A DNA stretch of 53,716 nt from an uncultured Verrucomicrobiota bacterium (GCA_903960515.1 CAJCBL010000209.1:1-53716), one strand, 5' to 3'. Positions 26,982-36,087 are shown, counted from the first letter of the stretch. The notes: a model not told the origin generated them from the sequence alone. Translations and numbers: made by a program.

Positions 26982-27977
26982 CTAGCCCTTCCGCGGAAAC
27001 GGCTGGCTTGCCACCAGCGGCGGCATCGGCTGCGAGCCGAGCACGGTTGCCACAGGTACGGTGAAGCCTCGAAGAAACTCCGAGGCTGCCAGCATCCTTC
27101 CGCCCGGGCGCTGCAACTGTAGGAGCCGCAGCACGCCGTTGGCAGTGGCTACAGGCAACGCATCCTCCTCAGGTTCGAGCACTGTGCCGGGCTCCGCACA
27201 GGAGAGCCCCGCTCCCACCTCGGCCAGGCCAAGCTTCACCGGCGTGCCGGCGATATCGATCGTGCAGCCGGGCCAGGGCATGAGGGCGTTGATCCGGCGG
27301 GAGAGCTCAGCCGCCGGTCGGGAGAAATCGAGCACGCCATCGGTCTTCGCCAACCGCCGGCAATAGCTCACCTGCGCCTCGTCCTGCTCGGTCGAGGCGA
27401 GCGGGCCCTCGCACAGCGAGGCGAGGCAGCGAGCGGTCAGCGGTGCAGCGGCCCGGCCGAGCGCGGCCTCGATAGTGCCTGTGGTGTCGTGGGGGCCTAT
27501 GGCGATGCGCTCAACATCTACAACGGCACCGGCGTCGAGTTTGCGCACCACACGCATGAAGGAGATGCCCGTCTCCTCATCGCCGCTTGCGATGGCCACC
27601 GTGGCCGGCGAGGCGCCCCGGTATTTTGGCAGCAACGATGTGTGAAGGTTGAAGACGCCCAGCCGCGGCGTCGCCAGAAAATCCTCTTTGAGGATCTGCC
27701 CGTAGGCCATCACCAGCGCCACCTCGGTACCGAGCTCGCGCACACGCACCACATCGTCGGAGCCCAGTCGCTCCGGCTGGAACACAGGCAGTCCCCGCGC
27801 CAAGGCCCACTCTTTGATGGGGCCGGGCAGCAGCTTCTGGCCGCGCCCATGGGGCCGATCCGGCTGGGTGAAGACGGCGACGATCTCAACCAGCTTCCGC
27901 CCCTCTCCCATCAGAAAATCCAGCGTGGGCAGGGCGATCGGATCGGACCCGAGAAAGACGAGACGCAGAGGCGGCAT
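26982..27977 (-). CDS. fmt: Methionyl-tRNA formyltransferase
   Basis: Formylates initiator Met-tRNA using 10-formyl-tetrahydrofolate. It has 331 residues. N-terminal formyltransferase domain: LVFLGSDPIALPTLDFL, VAVFTQPDRPHGRG, and active-site residues in FNLHTSLLPKYRGASP (Asn and His) and RKLDAG (Asp). The C-terminal OB domain (about 205-310) includes SRRINALMPWPGC. The gene def, its frequent neighbour, is not seen. The 178-bp gap to the LysM gene downstream holds no clear terminator. Confidence 0.95.
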   Translation of the reverse strand: MPPLRLVFLGSDPIALPTLDFLMGEGRKLVEIVAVFTQPDRPHGRGQKLLPGPIKEWALARGLPVFQPERLGSDDVVRVRELGTEVALVMAYGQILKEDFLATPRLGVFNLHTSLLPKYRGASPATVAIASGDEETGISFMRVVRKLDAGAVVDVERIAIGPHDTTGTIEAALGRAAAPLTARCLASLCEGPLASTEQDEAQVSYCRRLAKTDGVLDFSRPAAELSRRINALMPWPGCTIDIAGTPVKLGLAEVGAGLSCAEPGTVLEPEEDALPVATANGVLRLLQLQRPGGRMLAASEFLRGFTVPVATVLGSQPMPPLVASQPFPRKG

Positions 27978-28220
27978 CGGCGCACTATTCGGCAGGCGCT
28001 CACTACCGGCGAGCGCTTTGTGCGGTCAGGTGCGGGAGTCCCGGCGCTACGCCCCCGTCCTCGCGGCTGGCCAGCCCATCCGAGGGAGCACCACTGAGCC
28101 GATACCCGACTAGAGCCCGGCCGGCTTTGAGCGCAGGCATTGCCGAGCCCCATGATGCGCCACTCCGGGTTTGCCTGCACCGCACGCGGCCGCACCATCC
28201 ACCTACCCCTTGCCTGCTCC

Positions 28221-29315
28221 ATGACCCGACTTTTTTCGCTCGCCGCCGCCCTGTGCCTCGCAGTCTGCACCGCCGCTGGGGCACCTACCGCCCCGATCGC
28301 CGTTGCGCCGACCCAGTCGATCCCCGCCGAGGATTCACGTTTCCGTTACGAAGGCCGCTTCGACCAAAGCCCCCCCTCCGCCCCGGCGATTATCTGGCAA
28401 GGCAGCAGGATCTTCATCGATTTCGATGGGCCGGTGCTCGCGCTGCGCTTCGAGTGGGTCGAGGGGCAAAACTTCTTCGACGCCACCGTCGACGACCTCT
28501 CTGCGGTTGTCGCTGTCACCAAGGCAGAGCATTCCCGCCTCGCGTTTCCACAGCCCCTGGGCCCCGGCCGCCACCGGCTCACCCTCTTCAAGCGCAGCGA
28601 AGCGGCCGCAGGCACCGCACGCTTCCGAGGCATCGACATCGCCCTCGGGTCCCACGCCTGGGCGCCCGCAGCGCCCAACTACAAGCTCAAGATCCAGTTC
28701 CTCGGCGCCTCGATCACCGCCGGGGCCTGTAGCGAGGATGCCGCCACCGACCAGTGGGTAGACCGCTCGACCCACAACAACGCCCGCAGCTTCGCCGCAT
28801 TCACTGCGGCCGCCTTCGACGCCGATTACCGCAACAACGCAGTGAGCGGGATGGGCATCGTATTCGGGTATATCGAACCTCACGCCAACCAGATCTGGGA
28901 CCGGGTCTACCCCGTGGCCACCTCTCCTCGCGCCGACCTAAGCGCGTGGACCCCCGACGTGATCTGCATGCACTTCGGCGAAAACGACGATTCGTTCACG
29001 ACCAAGAACGCCCTGCCCTTCCCCCCCGGGTTCGTGGAAAGCTACATCGCCTTGGTGAAAGCGGTCCGGGCCGCCCATCCCAAAGCCCAGATCGTGCTGC
29101 TGCGCGGAGGCATGTACGGCGGGGCCAACAGCGACGCATTTCGCGAAGCTTGGGGCACGGTCGTGAGGCGCCTCAAGGCAAGCGATCCCCTTGTCCACAG
29201 CTATGTTTTCCAGCACTGGTCCTCACACCATCCCCGGGTGGCGGATGCACGGGCGATGGCCGAGGAACTCACCGTCTGGCTCAAGAAACAGAAGTTCATG
29301 CAGGCCTACCGGTGA
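28221..29315 (+). CDS. Secreted SGNH/GDSL-type esterase (CE2-like)
   Basis: Has 364 residues from ATG 28221, where a good signal peptide begins (MTRLFSLAAALCLAVCTAAGA); an upstream in-frame ATG (28140) only adds a charged leader. A beta-rich N-terminal domain (about 40-145: IIWQGSRIFIDFDG, LALRFEWVEGQNFF) precedes an SGNH hydrolase domain: block I IQFLGASITAGACS (GAS in place of GDS), the Gly in block II, block III HFGENDDSF, and the C-terminal His in SSHHPRVADA. This jelly-roll plus SGNH layout is that of family CE2 acetyl-xylan/mannan esterases, which would suit a plant-polysaccharide degrader. The exact substrate is uncertain. Confidence 0.85.
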   Translation: MTRLFSLAAALCLAVCTAAGAPTAPIAVAPTQSIPAEDSRFRYEGRFDQSPPSAPAIIWQGSRIFIDFDGPVLALRFEWVEGQNFFDATVDDLSAVVAVTKAEHSRLAFPQPLGPGRHRLTLFKRSEAAAGTARFRGIDIALGSHAWAPAAPNYKLKIQFLGASITAGACSEDAATDQWVDRSTHNNARSFAAFTAAAFDADYRNNAVSGMGIVFGYIEPHANQIWDRVYPVATSPRADLSAWTPDVICMHFGENDDSFTTKNALPFPPGFVESYIALVKAVRAAHPKAQIVLLRGGMYGGANSDAFREAWGTVVRRLKASDPLVHSYVFQHWSSHHPRVADARAMAEELTVWLKKQKFMQAYR

Positions 29316-29371
29316 GCGGAGTCCGCTCGGTTGAGTGTCCAGATTCGTGCGACGAGCGCCTGGTCTCCGCG

Positions 29372-29570
29372 CACTCCGCACAATGCAGCGCGCTGCGTGC
29401 ACGCTGCCGTCCTCAGTCCGCATTCCGCACTCCCCAGGGCTCACTCCGCACTCCGCAATCCGCATTCCGCATTCCCCAGGGCTCACTCCGCACTCCGCAA
29501 TCCGCATTCCGCATTCCGCAATCTGCAGTCCCGCCCATTCCGCAATCGTCACTCCGCAATCCGCATTTCC
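29372..29570. repeat. Intergenic tract of degenerate CCGCAATCCGCATT-type repeats
   Basis: About 200 bp between the esterase gene and the SUI1 gene consists almost wholly of ACTCCGCA, AATCCGCA and ATTCCGCA words. Inside it is an exact tandem duplication of 42 bp (29432-29473 and 29474-29515), each copy starting CCCCAGGGC. The same words recur at 33.46, 44.85 and 52.3 kb. Open frames across it on both strands only reflect the repeat (for example repeated IAECG or RNPHSA peptides) and are not genes. Confidence 0.9.
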
Positions 29571-29571
29571 C

Positions 29572-29976
29572 TCAACCGCCGGCCATCACCGGCCGGAAGC
29601 CCGCCTCTTGGAGGATACCCGAGACCATCTCGCGGCGGTCTCCCTGGATCTCGATCTGGCCGTCCTTCACCGTGCCGCCGGCGCCACAGGCCTTCTGCAT
29701 GCGCTTGGCCAGGGCTTCCTTCTCCGGCAGGCCGATACCAACAAAACCGGAGACAGTCGTCACCGTCTTGCCGCCACGCCCGCCGGTCTCGCGGCGGATC
29801 TCCACGCGGCCGCGGTTCTTCTGGGGCGCCGCGACCCCAGCGCCCTTCGCCGGCGCCGGTGTGCAAGCGGCAGCGGGCGTATGCGAAGGCAGCCCTGCTG
29901 CGCTCAGGGCGCCGAAGGGATTCTGGCCCAGGGAGGAAGCGGAAACATCGGTGGCGATACGGGGCGATTTGCTCAT
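29572..29976 (-). CDS. SUI1/YciH-family translation factor
   Basis: Has 134 residues. The first about 55 are a variable Ala/Pro-rich lead. The C-terminal SUI1 fold has RVEIRRETGGRGGKTVTTVSGF, KRMQKACGAGGTVKDGQIEIQG and a final GFRPV. Bacterial YciH proteins are related to eIF1 and act on translation initiation. The stop codon lies at the edge of the repeat tract. It is divergent from sucA (258 bp between starts); that gap has no gene or clear terminator. Confidence 0.92.
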   Translation of the reverse strand: MSKSPRIATDVSASSLGQNPFGALSAAGLPSHTPAAACTPAPAKGAGVAAPQKNRGRVEIRRETGGRGGKTVTTVSGFVGIGLPEKEALAKRMQKACGAGGTVKDGQIEIQGDRREMVSGILQEAGFRPVMAGG

Positions 29977-30234
29977 GATAGGCAGCCCGCAAGATCATGA
30001 TCTCCCGCTTCCTGCCAACTCCAATGCAGCTATTAGCCCAACCCGGGACTGGGCATGGCTCCATGAGCGGGACTTCAAAACGCGGACACAGGGAGGTCCT
30101 CCGTTGAGAGGCGCGGCTGTTTCGAAGAGTGTCGCACTTCCATGCAACACCCGGCATCCAACGACCCGACCGCGCCCGCCAGCCTGGGCGCGGCCCACTG
30201 TCAGTCCTGAAGCTGCCGTTACCCGACCCGCACC

Positions 30235-32982
30235 ATGAGCACGCCCTTCGCCACCCCGTTCAACGCCGATCTGCTCGACGACTACTACCAGCGATGGCTC
30301 GCCAATCCAGCGGCGGTCGACGCCCAATGGCGCGGCTTCTTCGAGGGCTTTACTCTGGCCGCCAGCGGCAACACCGCAGAGCTCCTGCGCTCACCCGCCG
30401 ACGCCGCCACCGCCAAGGCCGAGAGGAAACAGGCCCGCGTCGACAGCCTGATTTTCCACTACCGCTCCATCGGCCATTTCCAGGCTCACCTCGACCCCCT
30501 CGGCCCGCCGCCCCGTCCGCACCCGCGTCTGGAGCTGGCCGAATACGGCCTCAACGATGAGGACCTCGAGGTACCCTTCAACGTTGGGCACTATCTGTCG
30601 GGAGGGACGATGCGCCTGCGCGACCTCATCGACAACCTTCACCGCACCTACTGCGGCCATATCGGAGTCGAGTACATCCATATCCAGGACACCGACGTGA
30701 GGCGCTGGCTGCAGTCGCGCATGGAACCGGTATTCAACCAGCCCACCGTCGACCGCGCACAGAAGCTGCGTATCCTGCGGCGCCTGCACAAGGCCGAGAC
30801 CTTCGAGCGTTTCCTCCACACCCGCTTCCTCGGCCAGAAGCGTTTCTCGCTGGAGGGTGCCGAAACATTGATCCCGCTGCTGGATACCCTTGTCGAGTTC
30901 TGCCCCGCTCTGGGCGTGAAGGAGATCATCCTGGGCATGGCCCATCGCGGCCGCCTCAACGTACTGGCCAGCGTTTTCCGCAAGAGCTACGAGTTCATGT
31001 TCGAGGAGTTCTCCGAGAACTACCTGCCCGACACCGTCGCGGGCGATGGCGACGTGAAATATCACCTCGGTTACGAGACCGAGGTGTCCACCACCGGTGG
31101 AGCCACCGTGGCGCTGCGCATGGCAGCGAACCCCTCGCACCTGGAGGCCGTCGACCCCATCGTCCAGGGCAAGGCCCGCGCCCGACAGCGAATCGTGGGC
31201 GACCCCCTGCGCAAGAAAGTGGTACCGCTGCTCATCCACGGCGACGCCGCCTTTGCCGGCCAGGGCATCGTGGCTGAGACGCTCAATTTCTCCCAACTTC
31301 CCGGTTACAGCACCGGTGGCACCGTTCACGTGGTGGTCAACAACCAGATCGGTTTCACCACCAACCCCACCGAGTCGCGCTCCAGCCGATACTGCACCGA
31401 CATCGCCAAGATGATCGAGGCGCCGATCTTCCACGTAAACGGCGACCACCCCGAGCATGTCTGCATGATCGCCGAGCTCGCACTGGAGTACCGCCAGCAG
31501 TTCGGGCGCGATGTGGTCATCGACATGTACTGCTACCGGCGGCAGGGGCACAACGAGGCCGACGAACCCGCCTTCACCCAGCCGGTGCTCTACCGCAAGA
31601 TCGCCGAGCACCCCGCGATATCCGAACTCTACAGCCGCGAGCTGGTCGCCGGAGGCACCATCGCCCAGCCGGAGGCCGACGCCCTGAAGAACGAATACCT
31701 CGCCGGCCTCGAGGAGGCCCTCGCCAAGGTCAAGAAGGCCGCCCAGGACAAGGCCGACACGAAGGCCAAGCTCGAAGGCTCCACCGGCCGCTACCAGCCG
31801 CCCTACTCCTTCGCCCCGGCGCCCACCGCGGTAGCCCGCGAGGAGCTCGCCAAAGCCGTGCGCGGCCTCACCACCCTGCCCGACACCTTCAAGCCCAACC
31901 CCAAAATCCGGAGACTCATCGAGACCCGAGCCAAGTCGCTCTCCGAAAACCACCCGATCGACTGGGCCTTCGGCGAGTCGCTGGCCTTCGCCACGCTCCT
32001 GCTCGAGCAGACACCGGTGCGCCTCTCCGGCCAGGACGTGGAGCGGGGCACCTTCAGCCAGCGCCACTGCGTGCTCAACGATGTGGAGACCAACGAAAAG
32101 TTCTCCCCGCTCAAGAACCTCGCCCCCACGCAGTCGCGCTTCTGCGTGTACAACTCCTCGCTCTCCGAAGCGGCCGTGCTCGGTTTCGACTACGGCTACT
32201 CTCTGGATTTCCCCTCGATGCTGTGCATCTGGGAGGCCCAGTTTGGCGACTTCGCCAACGGCGCCCAGAGCATCATCGACCAGTTCATCGCCTCAGCCGA
32301 ATCCAAATGGCAACGCCACAGCGGCATCGTCCTGCTGCTGCCCCACGGCTACGAGGGCCAGGGACCCGAGCACTCCTCGGCCCGGCTGGAGCGCTTCCTC
32401 CAGCTCTGCGCCGAGAACAACCTGCAGGTGTGCAACCTCACCACCCCGGCGCAGATCTTCCACGCCCTGCGCCGCCAGATGCGCCGCGACTTCAAGAAGC
32501 CGCTGGTGGTGATGTCGCCCAAGAGCCTGCTGCGCAACCCGGCCGCCGTATCCACCCTCGACGAGCTCGCCACCGGCCAATTCCAGGAGATCATCGACGA
32601 CCCGGCCGCCTCCCCCGAAGCGCTCGGGAAGGACGGGCGGGTGATCCTGTGCTCAGGCAAGGTCTACTACGACCTCGTAGACCAGCGCGAGAAGCGCAAG
32701 GCCAGCGGCACCGCCATCGTGCGCGTCGAGCAACTGTATCCGCTCCACGCCGAGCGCCTCGCGCAGCTTGCCGCCAAATACGCCAAGTCGCGCCTGGTCT
32801 GGTGCCAGGACGAGTCGCAGAACATGGGTGCCTGGTCGTTCATCGCCCCCCAGCTCGAAGCCCTCTTCGGCCGCAAGCCGCTCTACGCCGGACGCGACGC
32901 CTCCGCCAGCCCGGCTGTCGGCGCTTTGTCACTTCACAAGATTGAACAGGCCGCCCTTCTCCAGCAGGCTTTCACCCTCTAA
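30235..32982 (+). CDS. sucA: 2-oxoglutarate dehydrogenase E1 component
   Basis: The thiamine-diphosphate E1 of the 2-oxoglutarate dehydrogenase complex of the TCA cycle. It has 915 residues, full length. The N-terminal helix NADLLDDYYQRWLANPAAVDAQWRGFF is the E2-contact segment typical of SucA. Motifs: GMAHRGRLNVLASVF, HLGYETEV, NPSHLEAVDPIVQGKARARQ, HGDAAFAGQG, NNQIGFTT, CYRRQGHNEADEPAFTQP, and in the C-terminal half QRHCVLNDVE (usually SHRHAV), FDYGYSLDFP and LLPHGYEGQGPEHSSARLERFLQ. Followed by sucB after a repeat-filled gap. Confidence 0.97.
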   Translation: MSTPFATPFNADLLDDYYQRWLANPAAVDAQWRGFFEGFTLAASGNTAELLRSPADAATAKAERKQARVDSLIFHYRSIGHFQAHLDPLGPPPRPHPRLELAEYGLNDEDLEVPFNVGHYLSGGTMRLRDLIDNLHRTYCGHIGVEYIHIQDTDVRRWLQSRMEPVFNQPTVDRAQKLRILRRLHKAETFERFLHTRFLGQKRFSLEGAETLIPLLDTLVEFCPALGVKEIILGMAHRGRLNVLASVFRKSYEFMFEEFSENYLPDTVAGDGDVKYHLGYETEVSTTGGATVALRMAANPSHLEAVDPIVQGKARARQRIVGDPLRKKVVPLLIHGDAAFAGQGIVAETLNFSQLPGYSTGGTVHVVVNNQIGFTTNPTESRSSRYCTDIAKMIEAPIFHVNGDHPEHVCMIAELALEYRQQFGRDVVIDMYCYRRQGHNEADEPAFTQPVLYRKIAEHPAISELYSRELVAGGTIAQPEADALKNEYLAGLEEALAKVKKAAQDKADTKAKLEGSTGRYQPPYSFAPAPTAVAREELAKAVRGLTTLPDTFKPNPKIRRLIETRAKSLSENHPIDWAFGESLAFATLLLEQTPVRLSGQDVERGTFSQRHCVLNDVETNEKFSPLKNLAPTQSRFCVYNSSLSEAAVLGFDYGYSLDFPSMLCIWEAQFGDFANGAQSIIDQFIASAESKWQRHSGIVLLLPHGYEGQGPEHSSARLERFLQLCAENNLQVCNLTTPAQIFHALRRQMRRDFKKPLVVMSPKSLLRNPAAVSTLDELATGQFQEIIDDPAASPEALGKDGRVILCSGKVYYDLVDQREKRKASGTAIVRVEQLYPLHAERLAQLAAKYAKSRLVWCQDESQNMGAWSFIAPQLEALFGRKPLYAGRDASASPAVGALSLHKIEQAALLQQAFTL

Positions 32983-32985
32983 GCA

Positions 32986-33156
32986 TTTTCGATTTTGGAT
33001 TTTCGATTTGGGATTGCCGATTTTCGGTTTCCGCCCGCGCCACTCCACGAGCATAGCCAGCCACAACGCCCAATCATCCTGCGCCCTGCGCCCACCCTAG
33101 GTATCCGTATCCCTGCCGTCCTCATTTCCGCCTTCAGCCTTCCGCCTTCAGCCTTC
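32986..33156 (+). repeat. Repeat-derived spacer between sucA and sucB
   Basis: Right after the sucA stop comes a tract of TTTTCGATTTTGGATT-like words (32986-33030), very AT-rich for this genome. At the other end, immediately before the sucB start, 14-bp unit CCGCCTTCAGCCTT is repeated exactly twice (33128-33141, 33142-33155). The 17-mer TTCCGCCTTCAGCCTTC of this unit occurs again in inverted orientation inside sucB at 33610-33626, and a 12-bp part of it at 36301-36312. Confidence 0.85.
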
Positions 33157-33163
33157 CTTCTCT

Positions 33164-34444
33164 ATGCCTCTCCAAGTCAAAATCCCGCCCCTCGGTGAAT
33201 CGATCGTATCCGGCATTCTCGCGAAGTGGCATGTGCCCAACGGCGCCATCGTGAAGAAGGACCAGGTGCTCTTCGAACTGGAGACCGACAAAATCACCTC
33301 CGAAGGCACAGCCGAGATCGATGGCGTAATCACCCACGCAGTAGCCGAGGGCACCGAGGTGAAGATCGGTCAAGTGGTAGCCACCATCGAGGCCGCCGCC
33401 GCAACACCGCAAAGCGGAGACCGGAAACCGGAGAGCTCCGCCGCCGCCCAATCCGCAGTCAGCAATCCGCAATCCGCAATTCCCCCGTCGCCGGCGGTGC
33501 GCCGCCTCGCCGAGGAGACAAGAATCGATCCCTCCACCGTAGCCGGCAGCGGCAAGGCCGGTCGCGTAACCAAGGGCGACATGTTGGCGGCTGCCGAAGG
33601 CGGAATGCTGAAGGCTGAAGGCGGAAACCGGATATCAGAGACCACCAGCCCGGCGACGAGCGTAGCCGCCCCTGCGCTACCACCCGTCCCATCGGTCCTA
33701 TCCGTACCACCCGCCGGCTCGTCCGCCGCTCCGCAATCCACCGCTCCGCGGCAAACCCGCCGCAAGCTCACCCCGCTGCGCGCCAAGATCGCCGAGCGCC
33801 TCGTGCAGGCCAAGAACCAGACCGCCATGCTCACGACCTTCAACGAGGTCGATATGAGCGCCGTGCGCGACCTGCGCGCCCGTTACCAGGACGACTTCGT
33901 GAAACGCCACGGGGTGAAACTCGGCTTCATGTCGCTCTTCGTGAAGGCCGCAGTCCACGCCCTACGCGAGGTCCCCGCGGTCAACGCCAGCCTCGACGGC
34001 GACACCGTCGTGCAGAACAGCTTCTTCGACATCGGGGTGGCCGTCTCCACCGATCGAGGACTCATGGTGCCCGTCCTTCGCGATTGCGACACCCACAGCC
34101 CCGCCCAACTCGAGAAGGACATCGGCGCCTACGCAGTGAAGGCGCGCGACGGCAAGATCCAGCTCGATGACCTCACCGGCGGAGTATTCACCATCACCAA
34201 CGGCGGCACCTTCGGCTCTCTTCTCTCCACTCCCATCCTCAACCCGCCCCAATGCGGTATCCTGGGAATGCACGCCATCCAGGACCGTCCGGTGGCGCTC
34301 AACGGCCAGGTGGTGATCCGCCCCATGATGTACCTCGCGCTCAGCTACGACCACCGCCTCGTCGACGGCAAGGAAGCCGTGACCTTCCTGGTGAAGGTGA
34401 AACAGGCGATCGAGGACCCCGCCCGCCTGCTGCTGGGGGTGTAG
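33164..34444 (+). CDS. sucB: Dihydrolipoamide succinyltransferase (E2)
   Basis: The E2 core of the 2-oxoglutarate dehydrogenase complex. It has 426 residues. Lipoyl domain (1-75) with lipoyl Lys in [13 protein letters not shown]3/E1-binding domain (about 105-145): [33 protein letters not shown]. Catalytic domain (about 200-426): [64 protein letters not shown] with His and Asp. Both linkers (about 80-108 and 146-195) contain sequence derived from the intergenic repeats, read in frame, including [10 protein letters not shown] and MLKAEGG. The linkers remain flexible and Pro/Ala/Ser-rich, so the protein is probably functional. Confidence 0.96.
   Translation: MPLQVKIPPLGESIVSGILAKWHVPNGAIVKKDQVLFELETDKITSEGTAEIDGVITHAVAEGTEVKIGQVVATIEAAAATPQSGDRKPESSAAAQSAVSNPQSAIPPSPAVRRLAEETRIDPSTVAGSGKAGRVTKGDMLAAAEGGMLKAEGGNRISETTSPATSVAAPALPPVPSVLSVPPAGSSAAPQSTAPRQTRRKLTPLRAKIAERLVQAKNQTAMLTTFNEVDMSAVRDLRARYQDDFVKRHGVKLGFMSLFVKAAVHALREVPAVNASLDGDTVVQNSFFDIGVAVSTDRGLMVPVLRDCDTHSPAQLEKDIGAYAVKARDGKIQLDDLTGGVFTITNGGTFGSLLSTPILNPPQCGILGMHAIQDRPVALNGQVVIRPMMYLALSYDHRLVDGKEAVTFLVKVKQAIEDPARLLLGV
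33404..33488 (+). repeat. Repeat-like insert in the first linker of sucB
   Basis: The stretch contains GGAGACCGGAAACCGGAGA-type words followed by GCAATCCGCAATCCGCAATT, the latter matching the intergenic family at 29.4 and 52.3 kb. It lies exactly between the lipoyl and E3-binding domains and keeps the reading frame. Confidence 0.75.
33597..33640 (-). repeat. Repeat-like insert in the second linker of sucB
   Basis: GAAGGCTGAAGGCGGAA (33610-33626) is the exact reverse complement of the 17-mer TTCCGCCTTCAGCCTTC found twice just before the sucB start codon. It codes KAEGGN-like residues between the E3-binding and catalytic domains and is followed by an AAACCGGA word. Confidence 0.8.
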
Positions 34445-34456
34445 GCGGCGCGACCC

Positions 34457-34550
34457 AGTTGAAGAGTGAAGTTGAAGTTTACGGACGGGCATCGAGCACC
34501 TCCAGAACTTCCACTTCCTTCAACCTAAACTTCTCACTTCAACTTTCCCT
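34457..34550. repeat. Inverted pair of AACTTCA-type repeats between sucB and lpd
   Basis: The left arm (34457-34481) is built of GTTGAAG / AGTGAAG words. The right arm (34506-34550) has the complementary CTTCAAC / ACTTC words and ends 4 bp before the lpd start codon. The arms can pair imperfectly around a 24-base GC-rich middle. There is no T-run, so a normal terminator is unlikely. Confidence 0.75.
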
Positions 34551-34554
34551 TCCC

Positions 34555-36087
34555 ATGCCCTCCTTCGACGTCCTCATCATTGGCGGCGGTCCCGGCGGTT
34601 ACGTCTGCGCGTTCCGCGCTGCGCAACTCGGCCTGTCGGTCGCACTCGTCGACAAACGCCCGACTCTGGGCGGCACCTGCCTGAACGTAGGCTGCATCCC
34701 CAGCAAAGCGCTACTGCACGCCACCGAGCACTTCGCTTGGGCCAAGAACCATGCCGCCGAGAGCGGGATCCGGCTGGGCAGCGTGGATATCGACGTAGCC
34801 ACCCTGCTCAAAAAGAAGGATAGCGTCGTAGCCAAGCTCACCGGGGGCATCGCCCAGCTCGCCAAGGCGCGCAAGATCACCGTATTCACTGGTGCAGCCA
34901 GCTTCACTGGACCCAAGACGGTTCAGGTGACCGGGGCCTCATCGGACCGATCCACCGGCCCCGCCCCATCGGCCGGCCCCCCCCCCCAAAAAAACCCGCC
35001 CCCCTCACCCGCCCCGGATTCTGTTGAGCTCACGGCCGCCGCGATCGTCGTAGCCACCGGTTCCGCTCCCGTAGAGTTGCCCTTCCTCAAGTTTGACGGC
35101 CACTCGGTCGTCTCCTCCGACGACGCCATCTCCTTCGACTCCGTACCCAAGAAGTTGGTGGTGGTCGGAGGCGGCGCCATCGGCCTGGAGCTCGGCTCGG
35201 TCTGGGCCCGCCTGGGCAGCGACGTCACCGTAGTGGAGTTTCTCCCAAAAATCGTCGCCGCCTACGACGACGACATCGTGCGCAATTTCACCCGACTACT
35301 CCAAAAGCAGGGGCTCAAGATCGAGACCGGCGCCAAGGTCACCGGAGTACTGAAACCGGAAACGGGAGACAGGAACCCGGCGCTTGAGAAACCAGAAGGC
35401 CAATCCTCAATCCCCGCCCTGCAATCCGCAGTGCTCCTGGCCGAGCGCGACGGCAAGCCCCTCCAATTCCCGGCCGACAAGATCCTCGTCGCCGTAGGGC
35501 GCCGGCCATACACCGACGGGCTCAACCTCGCAGCCGCCGGTGTGGAACTCGACGACAAGCGGCGCATCAAGGTGGACACCCATCTGCGCACCACCGCCGC
35601 CGGCATCTGGGCCATCGGCGACGTAGTGGCCGGTCCGATGCTCGCTCACAAGGCCGAGGAGGACGGCGCGGCCGTAGCCGAGTGGATCGCCGGCAAGGCC
35701 GGCCACATCGACTGGGATATCGTGCCCGCCATCGTCTACACCGACCCGGAAGTGGCCGGCGTAGGCCTGGGCGAGGATTCCGCGAAGGCCAAGGGCATCG
35801 CGGTGAAGGTGGGCAAGTTCAACTTCGCCGCCAACGGCCGCGCTCTCGCCTCCGACGCCGCCGACGGCTTCGTGAAACTCATCGCCGACGCCAAGACCGA
35901 CCGCCTCCTCGGTGCCCAGATTCTGGGGCACGGTGCCGGCGAGCTCATCAGCGAAGTGGTCGCGCACATGAGCTACGGCGGCAGCGCCGAGGATCTCGCC
36001 CGCACCATCCACGCCCATCCCACGATGGGCGAGGCGGTGAAGGAAGCCGCCCTGGCCGTAAGCAAGAGCGCACTTCACGCACTCTAG
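34555..36087 (+). CDS. lpd: Dihydrolipoamide dehydrogenase (E3) with two linker inserts
   Basis: A flavoprotein that reoxidises lipoyl groups of the 2-oxoacid dehydrogenases. It has 510 residues, about 40 longer than usual. FAD motif VLIIGGGPGGYVCAF, redox-active disulfide GGTCLNVGCIPSKALLH, NAD motif VVVGGGAIGLELGSVWARLG, AVGRRPYTDGL, and the C-terminal catalytic His-Glu in HAHPTMGEAV. Two extra segments explain the length: about residues 125-157 (Ser/Pro-rich, with the C11A7 tract) and about 266-295 (after TGAKVTGVL), both at surface turns between beta strands. It starts 110 bp after sucB. One lpd here probably serves both the SucAB and the pyruvate dehydrogenase complexes. Confidence 0.95.
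   Translation: MPSFDVLIIGGGPGGYVCAFRAAQLGLSVALVDKRPTLGGTCLNVGCIPSKALLHATEHFAWAKNHAAESGIRLGSVDIDVATLLKKKDSVVAKLTGGIAQLAKARKITVFTGAASFTGPKTVQVTGASSDRSTGPAPSAGPPPQKNPPPSPAPDSVELTAAAIVVATGSAPVELPFLKFDGHSVVSSDDAISFDSVPKKLVVVGGGAIGLELGSVWARLGSDVTVVEFLPKIVAAYDDDIVRNFTRLLQKQGLKIETGAKVTGVLKPETGDRNPALEKPEGQSSIPALQSAVLLAERDGKPLQFPADKILVAVGRRPYTDGLNLAAAGVELDDKRRIKVDTHLRTTAAGIWAIGDVVAGPMLAHKAEEDGAAVAEWIAGKAGHIDWDIVPAIVYTDPEVAGVGLGEDSAKAKGIAVKVGKFNFAANGRALASDAADGFVKLIADAKTDRLLGAQILGHGAGELISEVVAHMSYGGSAEDLARTIHAHPTMGEAVKEAALAVSKSALHAL
34977..34994 (+). repeat. C11-A7 homopolymer tract inside lpd
   Basis: Eleven C followed by seven A within the first extra segment of lpd, read as Pro-Pro-Pro-Gln-Lys-Asn. 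Slippage by one base would truncate the protein before its NAD domain. Either a sequencing-prone or a mutation-prone site; the frame is intact as given. Confidence 0.9.

Noticed and set aside
29372-29570. Possible CRISPR array
   Set aside because: Units are degenerate 8-10 bp words without unique spacers; the only exact repeat is a direct 42-bp duplication.
29331-29978. Overlapping plus- and minus-strand frames across the repeat tract, coding repeated HSALRNP or IAECG peptides
   Set aside because: The peptides merely reflect the nucleotide repeat; frames run into the real SUI1 gene.
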